Made by a program: the position numbers and the translations under genes. DNA of 64,000 nucleotides from Ascidia mentula (taxonomy: Eukaryota; Chordata; Ascidiacea; Phlebobranchia; Ascidiidae): contig OX387202.1 in the NCBI GenBank assembly GCA_947561715.1, positions 19,915,001 through 19,979,000 of the forward strand, read 5' to 3'. The first letter of the stretch is position 1. Each line of letters begins with the position of its first letter. The notes below the pieces were generated by a model that searched no databases, was not told the origin of the DNA, and saw nothing but the letters and a program-made list of their open reading frames with translations. Shown one piece after another: positions 24,766-37,326 of this stretch.

Positions 24766-24905
24766 TGAAACAGCATTGAACTTCCATCTCTATAAAGCAA
24801 AGTATTGTATTTACATTTTTTTGTTATTTAATGTAAACAATGACTGTATTTTATACAAATCTACTACACAACATGTGTGTTTCTTGTTTTCCCGCCATTA
24901 TTCAG

Positions 24906-27900
24906 GGGTTCGTTGTGAAACCAAACGCGATCGAATATTTCAAGAACAGCAACCGCGATGCCCAGAAGATCGGGTCGATGGGACTCAACAGTCTCTGTGT
25001 TGTCACCTCACCGGACGAGAACGTCTTTGTAAGTCCCTGGTGTATGTAGGAGTAAAAGTGGGCTTTCGTGTGTTTACTAGAGATGAACACTTGTTAATCG
25101 AACCTCGCTGTGAGATCCTGTATAGTTGGACGATTCCGTCTTACCATGTAAAACATGTAACACTTAAAATCATAAAACGAATGTAATAAAGTTTAATAAT
25201 ATGTATGTTGCCTACACAAAAAGCACTTGTTTAAACATGATCAGTCTGGTATAACACAAGGGAAATATACGTTGATCCCCTTTGTGATTTTTTGTGTAAT
25301 ATTACTGAACATTGACCGGCAGCTGTAGTTTCGATCCACACTTTCTATACTAGAAGTTACGCCACCTCTATTTCACTACAGACGCAGACAGGTTTGTGGG
25401 AGATTGTGGTGTACGGGAGGAAACACACCCTCCGACTCAGCATGGAGGTAGAGGAAGACGCGAACATCTGGAGCAGTGAGATCCAGGCTATGATAGATGG
25501 ACAACCTCTGATTATCACCAAAACAAAGATCCTAATGGACAAGATCAAGGTACAGAAGTGTAGAATTAAAACTGAGCTTTTTGCTTGGAGTAATCTGCTT
25601 ACAGGGCAACTGCTTCGATCTAATATGTCGGTAATGTGTCTGGTGACTATCTTGCCACTTAGGTAGCCAGGCGAAAAGCTTATTGCATTGAAATTACCTG
25701 CTTAAAAAACACATCAGGAAATATTATTACAATGTTGTTAACAAAACGACTCTGCCCAAAACATTTCATTATTTCACTTATATTTAGCATGTTGGCCATA
25801 GTGTATGAAAATATGACCAAAAATTTGTGTATGTTGCAACAGCGTTCAGATGACAATGAAAAGGAGATCGACTTAATCTACAAAAGGAACCCAATCTTCA
25901 GGCAATCAAGCGAACCTTTAAGATCCCCTTTGCTATCCCTTCCATACGAACAGGTGACCCAGCAATTATTACAACTATCCGTCCCAGAATCCAATGCTAA
26001 CGCAAACTTAATAGTGCTGCAAGTATCCATGTGGTTGTCATAAAACCACGATGACGTCAACATCATCTTACCCGAACTATCTGTGACGTAACATTGCTCA
26101 CATTGTTGTGTTGCTTACGAACCAAGTTGATTATTCAAAAAAAATATGAAAGTATTGGTTTCGCTACTTAGAAAAAAAAGGCATAGAAATCATAATCAAC
26201 CTATGTTTGCTCACAGGTGCCCTCTCGTGACGACCACTACACGTTGAGGGACGAGGCTGTGAGGATTTTTAACGTCCTCCTTCAAATGGAAGAACGGACT
26301 TTTCAGAACATTGAGGAGGAAGCGAAATCACTCCAGGTAAAAAAACTGAAAAAATTGTTTTTAAATTTTGCTTTTTGATATTTCTCGAATTCCCGCCTGT
26401 AATTGAGTTTTCTCCCCTATATATTTGCACATGTTATGACGTTTGTCAGGTAATTGTGGATCTTTCTTTGCAATGAGTGGGGAATGATGTTCACATATCA
26501 CAATTTATATCAAAGTTTTACTTGACGTCAATCAGCATTCAAAACAGACAATCAAAAAGCATTGCGACACCGTCCAGCCAACAAACCATCTATCTGTTCG
26601 TTTCAGGCGATCATGCGAGTGTGCCACGGCTCCAAGCTATTCCAGGACGAGCTTTATCTCCAATTATTCAAACAAACCGCCATCTACACCCTCCAACTCA
26701 CCACAGACGAGCAAATGTGTGACCAGCTTCATGTGACGTCATGTCCGCATTACTGGCATCTCATAGCTTGTATGTGTTGCGCGTACCACCCATCACGTCC
26801 TGTGCTGTCTTACCTGAAGCTGCATCTAAAGAGGTATGACGTCACCAAAGTGTGTAAATAACTTGGTTATCCAATGTAGAGTTCGCGGAACCCTTAACAC
26901 AAAAGATTTACTAAATTTGGGGGTTCTTGGTTAAGTTAAACAATCGTTATTGGTTTCGCAGACGAAAAGTTTGTGAATATCTGGTCTGAGCGCTAATTCT
27001 AAAACATCTCTAATCCCACTTTTGTTGGTAAACCAGAATTTATTGCTTGCCTCAATGCTTTGTATTCCCAGTAAATTTGAAACAAAATGCTCGTTTAATG
27101 AGAGATAAGCCAAGAAATATCTCAAGCTTTCACGCCCACCGACGATTTTGCCGGGCAAAACTGGTGGGGCGTGCGCCACTTTGAGAAGCACTTGCTACTA
27201 AGCAGTAGTTTTGCATTACAGCGGGTCGGGTTATCTTACCTCGCGCTGTTGACTGCACACAAATGTGCCATAAGATGCCTGGGAATCTGTACAGTAATGA
27301 TTATTCAGGGATCCCTTTTCACCGTTTGTTTATTAACATCCGTTATCAGGGTACAAGAGCGATTTCCTGGTACTCTTGGTGGAGCTTATGCCGAGTTCGG
27401 TGAAAATGCGCTCAGTCAGCAGACGTCACGTCGACGTGAGATGGTTCCTTCCATTGCTGAGATTTGTGCTGTGCTGGAGATGAGGGACCTGGTCACTGTG
27501 ATTAACTGCTATGGTGGCGCAACATGCGAAATCTACATTAACTCTTTCACCACTGCTGGAAAGGCAAGTAGAGCATTGCTGCAAATTGTAATGTCGAACA
27601 CTCGGAAGTATTTCTTGTATAATTTTGAATTGTATTTTCTTCTGATGATCTGGTTTTGTTGGTTGGTGGCAAACATGCTTCTTTTTCAATATTTGTTATT
27701 AAATTATGTTCTGCATTTTTATGTGTTCAGAAGCGTTTCGTTGTTTTAGTTACAAAATATTTTTACTTTAAATTAGAGGAGTCACTTTAGACAGTTTACG
27801 TCCAACTTTGGTGTTCAGGTTGTCCAGAAACTCCAGCATGGAATGAACGTGGAAGGGAATAAGAACACGTTCGCATTATTCGAACACAAGGGCGATGTTG

Positions 27901-30634
27901 ACAGAGCGATTGAACCAAACACTTTCCTCGCTGATATCGTTGCAAAGTTCGAACAGTAAGTTGCCGTTCGAACTTTTTTACTTGATTTGAGAAGTCTACT
28001 TACAAATTCGTTGCAAGTAATTGGTCACACAGCTCAAAGAAGAAAATAAAATTATTATCGTACAAAAGTAGATTTTCGCAACATGTAATTTAACCCTTTC
28101 TCATGTAACGCGAAACATTCGAATTTAAACAGAACAAACTCGGAATCACAAACGAATCCGGATAGTGGCGGTAAGGATTCGGAATGGGTATTCTACTTCA
28201 AACTTTACTGTGTGTTCGATCCGATTGATGCACGGGAAGACTCAATCGAATATCACTTCGTTTACGAAGACGTGAGTCGGGAGTTTCTCTGTTTCCATTC
28301 AGTGATTTTAGTTTTTTTGATTGAAAACTTGCCTCGGTTGATTCTGTCGTCATGGTAACCTGGCATCCAACGCGGATTTCACGAAGCCGTAGAATTCCTT
28401 ACATGAGCTACTGGACACCTTAAATCGTCTGGGTTCCTTCTCAACTCAAATATCTTTGGCGAAAAAATTTCGGGAAACACTGACCTTGAGTGCTTGACTT
28501 AAAATAAATATTTTACTTATTTTTGTATTTTGTATTTTCTAAACGCAGGAGTTTCCAATGCAGAAAATAAATTTCATACAACCTCTAGCTTTCTTAAAAA
28601 CATTAACTCAGAACTTCCCTAATGTCGCAGGTCCACGAACAAGTGATACAGGAACTTTACCCTCTATCTGATGACGTATTGAAAGATATCGCAGCTTTAA
28701 GGTTGCAATTCGCTGAAGGAAATTACCATCAAATCAATATTGAGTAAGTTTATTTAAGTGGAGCCGAAACTTTATCTTCATTGCTTCGTTCCGTTTAACC
28801 AACAAAAAGCATAAAAATATAAAAATGCCAATGGATTTTCAAGACTTCTTTTGCGAATATAAAACATGGATTTCTTTTTCCAGTGCTGACATTGGCAAAT
28901 ATTATCCAATCAACAAGTTGATGGCCGCTTACGAGATCACAAACGAAAACGAAGACTTCTACTTCAAACGAACCGATTCTTTCTCGAATGAATTAAATGC
29001 AAACTCAATGCCAGCCAAGAAACGTTCTGTGGGTAAAGGTTTTTATTCGGTCTCAATTTGATTTTTTCGATAATTAAGACGTTCTCATAAATTACGTAAA
29101 ATTCCAAACTCGCCACGTAGATCTGCCCCACTTCGAACACATCCTTTCATCCCATGCTAGTTATCCGATCCCATGGGGGCCTGACTCGATAAACTTGTGG
29201 TTTCATCGGTGCCCATGCCATTTTATTCCGCATATTTATTGTTCACACGCGTTCAAGTCGTTTTTGTTCAAAAGAAAATTAAGTTATATTTGGACGTTGG
29301 CATCAACCGCGCATGAATCGTATTCCACAACTAATCGTCATTCTTTAAATCAGCTCGTATATTGATAGTTAGTAAAATAACAAAGGATTTTAATTTGTGG
29401 ACGAAGCTAATTGAGGCCGAAATGTTAAAATTTAACATGTCGTTTTTGGCAACGAAGAGTTTCGTCAGATTTTAATTCTTTCATTTCAACACGTTCCGGA
29501 AAGAGGGATGGAGAAGGTGAAGGAGGAAGGTGAGAGCGGTGAGATGAAGAGGACTCTCTTCCTGGAGGAACTGCAGGATGTCAAATCAAACGTCCTGGAT
29601 AGATGGAGGAGATTGAGAGGAATGCCGCAAGAAGACGCCGTGGTCAGTATCACAATAATCTCACTAAACAATAAGACTGGAGTTTTGTGTTATTGGATGT
29701 CGGTACATCTCTGCCCGTGGTTGATATTTATTGGCATTGTATTTGGCTGCTTGATGTTTAAATATTATTCGCATAATTTTATGTTCAGCATATTTCGCGC
29801 TTTCTTCATTCCGTCTAATTCCTTTTATCTCAACAATTTGTTTCAGGCTGAATATGTTAACCTTGCACGTCGGTGGCCCGGATACGGTTCCTACTTGTTT
29901 AAAGTTGAAAATCACGACGCGCAGTTCGGTCAAACCCTTCTCACTCTGGCGATATCGGCGCAGGGAGCAACTGTGTTCAAACGAGGTCACTCACAGTCCC
30001 TGGATCATTTCTCATATGAAAAGTAAGTTTTATCGAACACAATAGTTCGTTTTCAACGCGTGAAGACACGAAACTTGTTGGAGTTATTGGTTCTCAACAT
30101 TTCTGCTTATCGGTCTTATGAATATAATGCAGTTTATTTTATGAAACAAAAACTTACCATTACCATAGTAGTGCAAATTGTAAATTGACTGAACTACCCT
30201 TCTTGTGGCGCTTACCATAGTAGTGGGGTAACGTGGAGTCCATATTTCCCTGCAGTTTATTTGGCGTCAGAAAACAAAATTGTTGGTAAACTACGGCCCA
30301 AATGTTTGATTCGGTCAAATGCCCACTTACAAAAAAAGTTTTCAAATAGAGTCTCGGGTTTGCTGCGGCCGGTTTCGAATTCGGCTATGACGTTTGAAAA
30401 GTCTCAGAACCACTGTTCCAAACAATTAAACAAGATTTTGCAGCTACATTCCTTGAGTTGAACATGTTATTGTGTCTTCCTCTCAGGATCCAGTCTTTCG
30501 GAGCGGGATCTGCGAATGTTTTCAGACTTCAGACCGAGTCAAGAGGGGACATTTCCTTCACCGCAGAACAAGTTAACGAGATTGTGAAACTCATGCGAGC
30601 TTACGTCACCGCCCTCTTCCGCCGAAAGCATTGA
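24906..30634 (+). pseudogene. MYO10: Myo10 tail copy B, internally deleted
   Basis: Exons: fused 24906-25028, then 25382-25549, 25843-25953 (or to 26022), 26217-26336, 26607-26833, 27350-27563, 27819-27955, 28133-28271, 28631-28743, 28884-29028, broken about 29487-29642, 29847-30022, 30487-30634 (TGA). The first exon joins the first three codons of the IQ exon (GFV) in frame to PH3 (VKPNAIEYFKNSN), so IQ, coil, PH1 and PH2 are gone. MyTH4 exon 26217-26336 is full length (120 bp), unlike copy A. The exon at about 29487 lost its splice acceptor and has a frame change (FNTFRK then out of frame). No motor lies upstream, so this is most likely a relic. Confidence 0.82.
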
Positions 30635-33093
30635 AAGTTGACACCGAGCACTTTTATTGCGTTCAGATTTTAACGAAACTTTAGTATTTGTCGTTCTAGC
30701 CACAAACTTGAATGTTAAGATCAGGGGTTTTCCACAGGGTCACCATATGGACCACAGCGATCTATATCAATGGCTTCCACATTACCACACAATATTACCT
30801 TCGCCGATGCATGTTTTCGTGACATTACTCAGCAAAAACTTTCGTCGGTTGGGAGGATCCACAGAGTTAACCAGGGTGTCGTTGGACCCGAACGAGCTCG
30901 CGAGTTGTTCCAAGTCTTTCACGTCCAGTAAGGTTTATTTACAGGATCATGTATCACATAGTTTCGGCATATACGCTTACACCCACTCTCAATACTCCGC
31001 TCCAGTGTTTAAACCTTGCAGTTACGATTTTCATTTGTTTTGCCACTTTCACATGTTTTTTTCGCTAGTAACTTGTGATTTGTAATTTCAATATTATTTC
31101 ACAATCTTTCGCCGCAATCATGAACCACACCCGAAACATGTGTTTCCGCTTAATTTTAACATCTAAATAACGTCATCAATACGACGACGTCACCACGTAA
31201 CATGAAATATTCCAACCGCTTTCGTACCTATTGTTGTCAACTCTTTTATCCTTAGACTGCCTATCTTTTAACATTGTTATCTGTCTAATATTATTTATTG
31301 TACATTTGCATCAATTTATTGCTTCTTCGATTTGGTTGTTTTATAAACACAGTTCCTTGTATGTCTGCGGCAAGCCAGTTGATGCCTGTGATGTCACAAT
31401 TGCTTATTGTTACGTTCCAATTACTGATATTGTTTCACTGTCGCTCGGTTTTGAAAAAGAAACAAACCCTGAATTGGGATCGAAAAGAAATTCATATTTT
31501 GAAATCTTGTCGGAAAATTCTGGTTTTTAACATGGCCTGAAACTGACATCATGACCCTTGGTGTTTGGTGGCTGGAAATTCTATTTATCGAGTAATTTAT
31601 TTCGAGTTCAGGAATCAATTCTACAAAACTTCACTCTCTCCATGCCATTTACATTCTGCCATGGAATGCAACCGGCAGACGCATCAGACGCGTCTGTGTC
31701 CTCCACAAACTGCTGTATTAAGTTTGGTTATTACACAAGAGTGTATAAGGCCAAACCTTGGGAGGTGACAAGAAAATGATTTGTAAAGGAAAGCCAAAGC
31801 TAGTATGCTACTCATGCCGAAGCAAACGTTTGAAACACCACTGTGTTCATCATCAGTGCCAAGTAAGAATGAGTTGCAGCAAGGTGTGCGCGGAGGTAGG
31901 CAGGTAATTGAACAGACAAAAACAACAACACAAATGAAACACGTGACAGACGCCACTCGAAGGCCCACGGCCGTTACGTCATCATTTGGGCTGCAATGAG
32001 GACCTGTGTGTTGACAAGAAACCCTGTTACACAATTTACCCTCACATTAAACCTTTCCCATAAGTCGGAGAAATGGCGCCGCGATATCCGCACATTTCTG
32101 CAAATATTAGCGGTGAATTGGCGTGACTGCATTTTTGGGATTTATCAGAGAAAGCCAAACTGAACTGAATCAAATTTACTGACATCCTCGAATCAGAAAT
32201 CAACTGTCAAATCTGATGGATCAATGTTTATATTTACATGGATTATCAACATAAAGCATGGAAACGGTTGCATGCGATATTACAACAACGACATGATATA
32301 CAAGGAATGATAAAACGGAATATGTTGTCAATATCTAATTGACACGTTGACATAATTCTATGGAAGAAGTGGCATCCGAAACACACAAAATGTAATAATA
32401 AGTAGTGTCGACGTCATAATTGCAATTATTATGTTGTGTTTTTCTGGCATCAACCGTTTTTTTATTAACGTCGGATAATAATCACGCTGTAAACCAAGTT
32501 TACCTCATTTACGGCGAACGTGCTATTCGTTCGTTGACACTTCCAGCAACAAGCCGCCTTTTCAAATGAGTCACGTGGTAATCCGAACTCAAATAACCCG
32601 GTATGTATTTTCTATATAGGCCACATGTCTTTTGCGTAAAAAAGATACGAAGGGACAGAGGACAAAGGACATATAGGACAGAGACTTTTTGTACGCGTGG
32701 TTTGTAACGTGTTATTGTTAATCCTCGTGCGCTTGTTTATTATGTATTAAACTGATCGATTGACTTTGGGTTTGATATCAGCCCATTTATCAGGAGTCAG
32801 ATATATGGCAGTGTTATTATTTGTGTAGACGTTTTAAGTAACGCCCTACAAATACCATGATAATAACAAACATGCAGAAAGGTGAAGTTTTCGCTACTAA
32901 CACAAAAATTGTAAGGATTTGTGAAATAAATTCGGTTCGGTATAATTGCTTTCCTGTTATTTACGATTTAAAGCCTTTTTCAAAACAGGTGAAAGTATTT
33001 ACAATGTTTGTCAATAATTGTAAATCAACACAACGTTGCCATGGTAACTAACGACGCAATGTTAATTTTCGTCACTTTAAACCTCCCCAACAA
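30635..33093 (+). other. Convergent 3' flank between Myo10-B and FReD-B
   Basis: Same content as 9877-12454: 3' flanks of two convergent genes and the Penelope hammerhead-like core at about 31823-31857. The open frame that began at 9899 in copy A is shorter and has a different end here, which argues against a real gene. Nothing else seen. Confidence 0.5.
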
Positions 33094-36000
33094 TCATTCG
33101 CATTTCACTTTCATCTTAGAACTCATTATTCCGCCCATTGAGTTTTTCCAATCATACCAACTCATAGTGTTTTGAGCAGTAGAAGTTCTCGACCACGGAC
33201 CATTGAGGAGGGCATATCCACAAGCACGATGCCACCAAGCACCACCTTCAGTCACAGCACAATTAACAATTGTAGTCCTGCAATTATAATTAAGTCGGTT
33301 GTCAACAACTCTGTGTTACAACTTATTTAAACTCAGTTAAAACTTGTGTTTAACTAAAACTTTAACGCAACCCCCTGTTTCAGAGCAATTGATTTTTACA
33401 ATTGTTGATTTAGGGTGGGCGGTTAACTTTGTCAACGAAAATCAACTATTTGAGGAAATGCATTTCATCTTTTTTAAAACAACTCGATTTGCTTCGTTAG
33501 TAAAACAGAAATATAATCAGACACGTTGTATCATTATTACTCACAGATCATTGTCTCTGTTGCGTGTTGTAAATCTCATCCCGTTTAGACTGTAGGACCC
33601 AGCCATGGAATCTGATATATTCCCCGAATATCCGGATATAGTAATTGTGTAAGAACTTCCTTCATCGCCAATGCTGAAAGTACTGAAAACAACAATGTCA
33701 TAATGTTTAATAATTTAAATAACAACGGATAATTTGTTGTTTTAAATCAATCCGCTTACATTGGTTTGTTGCTCATGGAAATGATTGTTGAACATAAAAC
33801 CCTTTATGACGTAATAAACGACATGTGTCATACATTGTGTTGTGTTGTGTGGGATAATTATTTGTCAACTAAGCAATAAACACAGAGTGGGATTGGAAGT
33901 TTTCAGAAGGAAACCCAGTTATTTTTCAACTTTAAGTTCACAAACGACTGGAGGATTACAAGGAGGCTTTATTGTAGCTGAAGAACAAAGCGGATAATTC
34001 TAACTTTCCAGTCAAGATGCAACGTTTTGGCAAAGGTCAGTACTTGGCACTCAAGATTTTACCACAAGGACTTGGGCAACAACGACCGCATAAACTCATC
34101 TGGGTAACAGATTTTCCTTAACCTTTTTTAAGTGGTTCTTAACCTTTTTTTATCTCATTTCCTACTTCCAGTGTAAACGGAATCCTTATTTCCCACTGGT
34201 ATTTACATTTTTTGACTAAGAATTTAATTATTGTATTTTCGCTATATCTGTTATACTTTTTTAACTTTTTCTACCTCATGGCATTACCAATTACCAATAA
34301 GTGTACAACACACAGTGAATACAGATCATTATATTTCGTTTGCAACTACTTTTGTGTATTTCGGTGCCGACCAATTATCCACCTACAACCCTAAAATTTC
34401 CCACCGGATAAGAACCACTGGCCAAGGAATTAACTCTGCAGGCCAATGCACCCATTTTCTTGCATAGAGACCCAACAATATCCAATCAACCACGCAACGA
34501 CCAGCAGCTAACCCAGGGGTGGGCAAAGAGAACACAGAGTGTTTACACTATACAACTTATACACTGACAATCAAGTTGTGTCAGCGTCTTACACGTCGCG
34601 ATTACGGGATTTTTGTTGCCTCATTCAAAACATTGGGAGCCGAGCATGTTGGGCAGAAAATCGAAATTTCAAACACTGGATTATGCATGGGTGTTACCTG
34701 GAGAATATAATAACCATTTGATCCCATATATCGATGTGGGACACAGCACTAATATTCACTGGATTGCTGCCATCAATTGTCAAACGGTTTGGCCGTGGTT
34801 AATTTCGCTTGAACTGTCTTCCAGATGCCTACGCTTCAGAAGATTTGGAATCAAGGGAAAGAAAATTTTCTGCAGCCACATTCTCTAAGCGCAAAAAGGT
34901 GGCGTTCGACCCAATCCGAGTCCCACTGAGCTCGGTCCCGGCAATCCGCGACCAAGGGATCGCGCAAACCTCAAGAGCGGTGATGTGGGGTCGTTACGAG
35001 TTGATTACCATCCCTATGTATGTGCGGTATGTAAACTTTTTGTTTTCATAATTATTCCGAACCGAGTAAATGCATTAAAACACAGCAAGAATATCCTGTG
35101 TTGCTTCAAACTTAAATCCCGAATTTTGTGAATCTGACGTAACAAGGGGGGTATTTCCATAATGTCTTTTAAGATTTTGTTAGTTATGACGACCTGGCAG
35201 CATCGGGTAAATTATCGTTGGAACAATGGCATTAAATTGAAAACGTTAAATACGTCATAGTCTTACCTATACTCGGCAAATCCTTCACCTCCGGAAAAAT
35301 CCTGAAGATCAACACGAAGGCGACATCTTGTGGACGCACTGGTGATTTGATGCAGTTTCTCCAAACCTGATAAAATTTGTTGGTTGTAATAATATTGCTG
35401 AAAACACTGGAATTTAAATTGGATTAACTGATACTGTTATATTGACTCTAGTATTGTTACGTAGCTTGCTTGAAACGTGTTGTTTAGTTCCCCTGTATAT
35501 AAACTGGGTGTGTACAAGTTTTAACAATGTGTTCAGTAAAACAAACCAGGAACTCCTGTTGCTGCCAGGCATATTGCAATTTAAAATGTACCGCTCTTCT
35601 GGCATCAAATATACGTGCTGTATTTTTCGACGTTTCGTCTGCCATTCAGCGAGACTTCATCAGGTATTGATATCGCAATTTCAAAGTAAACTGCACTAAA
35701 ACATTCAGGGGCACAAAAAAGAAAAAAGGACACGTTGACACCGCTTGTCAAATCACGTGACAGAGGCAAAACACGAAACAGTGCGGGAGGCGCAACAGTT
35801 TACAACAAATTGTTATAAACTGCCGGAAAGTAAACATCCACTGTTTTTGTGAATGTGAAGCTACTCAAGAAAGAACCGCTTGGTGTGGTCCAACTCCTTT
35901 TCCAGAACTTGGAAAGGGCTTTATCGAAGGCAACTTCGTGTCGCAGTGTCACCGCATACTTGGCCAACGCAGTCTTGCTGGCATCTTTCGATGCGACATC

Positions 36001-37326
36001 ACGGCGATGCTCTTTCAGTCGCGTCTTAAAGGCCATTCCGGTTTCGCCAATGTAAATACCATCGCAATATTTGCATGGTATTAAATAGACCATTCCCTTT
36101 GGTAGCAAATAGGTCCTGATATTAGAATGCCTAGCATTGTATGGGGCTTAGTGTAGACTTTTATGCCATAATCCGACATCAATCTTCGCAATGTTTCGTT
36201 AAGGCCAGGGACGTAGGAAATAACAACTGTTACGCTAGTGGGCGTTTTATCCTTACGGGTTACTCTCGGTCTATTTTGAGCGTGCCATAACAGTGGTGAT
36301 TGATAGGGATACCGGTACATTGGTGAACAATGACACCACATCAAAGGATACCATGCTGTCATGTTGCGCCACTCGTAAGCTCCGTACCTCGACTGCAAAC
36401 TCGAGTGAGTTTTTCACCGGGTGCGGAATATTGCCCAAGAAAGGAGCGATTATTTTAGCATTCTTGAGTCGATCCACATTCACAAAAACAGTGGATGCGT
36501 CAACGACAAAGAACAATGTGTTTACTTTCCTGCAGTTTATAACAATTTGTTGTAACTGTTGCGCCTCCCGCAGTGTTTCGTGTTTTGCCTCTGTCACATG
36601 ATTTGACAAGCGGTGTCAACATGTCCCTTTTTCTTTTTGTGGTCCTGAATGTTTTAGTGCAGTTTACTTTGAAATTGCGGCATCAATACATGAAGGAGTC
36701 TCGCTGAATGGCAGACGAATCGTCGTAAAAGTACAGCATGTATATTTTATGCCAGAAGAGCGGTACATTTTTAATTAAAACAAACTATTATTCAAAGTTT
36801 TGCAACATTTGTACTTGGTTAAGGATTGCTTTATTGGAATACAAACCCATCCAAAATTCTGTTGATAGATCCCCAAACCCGTTCTTGTAATCCACCCAAT
36901 CTCTATCGAAACTAACAGATCCATCATAACGACGCTGGAACACCTGGTATTTATCAAGTAAAACACTTGACACTGATTTTCGGCGAATTGGTCTAAAAAA
37001 GTTAGATGACCTCCATGTCAATATATGACTTTTCACTTTCATGTGTAATTTCCTGACCTTTATAAACAACACAATCCCGGGCGTATGGTTAAGTATTGTA
37101 GTGTGAAATCGTAAATTACATGGCGTGCATAATCACCTCGCTTACCCAACTAAGCGCTGGTGCCAGGGATTGCCCACCCCCTGTGTTAGTGATATTTACC
37201 ACATTATCAATACCTGCCACCCATCTTCACAGTAAACTTCATCTCCCGATCTGAGATGTTGGCGACCTTTAAGATCTGAAGTTTTACAGGAAACCGGTGG
37301 AAGAGAATCTATGAGATTCCAGAGAT
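33094..37326 (-). other. FReD head of receptor B
   Basis: Exons 37326-37214, 36943-36847, 35366-35267, 33673-33545 and 33277-33094. The last is 3 bp longer than in copy A (184 against 181), reading [12 protein letters not shown] where A has DNDETVSNCAV. Residue changes cluster in the first, fourth and fifth exons; the second is identical at DNA level. The Penelope relic 1 intron lies between the second and third. Confidence 0.8.

Larger units (their letters stand above)
4250..24905 (+). repeat. Segmental duplication, unit A
   Basis: From PH3 of Myo10 to the acceptor before 24906, this block is collinear with 24912-47685. It contains the 3' half of Myo10, the minus-strand receptor gene, USB1 and the same embedded mobile elements. 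By eye the copies agree at roughly 97-98 percent outside indels. The 2.1-kb length difference is nearly all explained by four events in B: Penelope relic 1 (+787), stalk repeats (+452), Penelope relic 2 (+290) and the USB1 insertion (+506). Confidence 0.9.

Noticed and set aside
24840-25049. A new start codon for Myo10-B at 24840
   Set aside because: The frame upstream of 24906 is intron-like and ends in a strong TTATTCAG acceptor shared with the IQ exon at 47678.
34809-35051. 80-residue plus-strand frame ([20 protein letters not shown]) inside a receptor B intron
   Set aside because: It ends in a donor-like GTATGTAAAC and starts after TCTTCCAG, but copy A lacks 81 bp of it and I recognise no family; not enough to call an exon.
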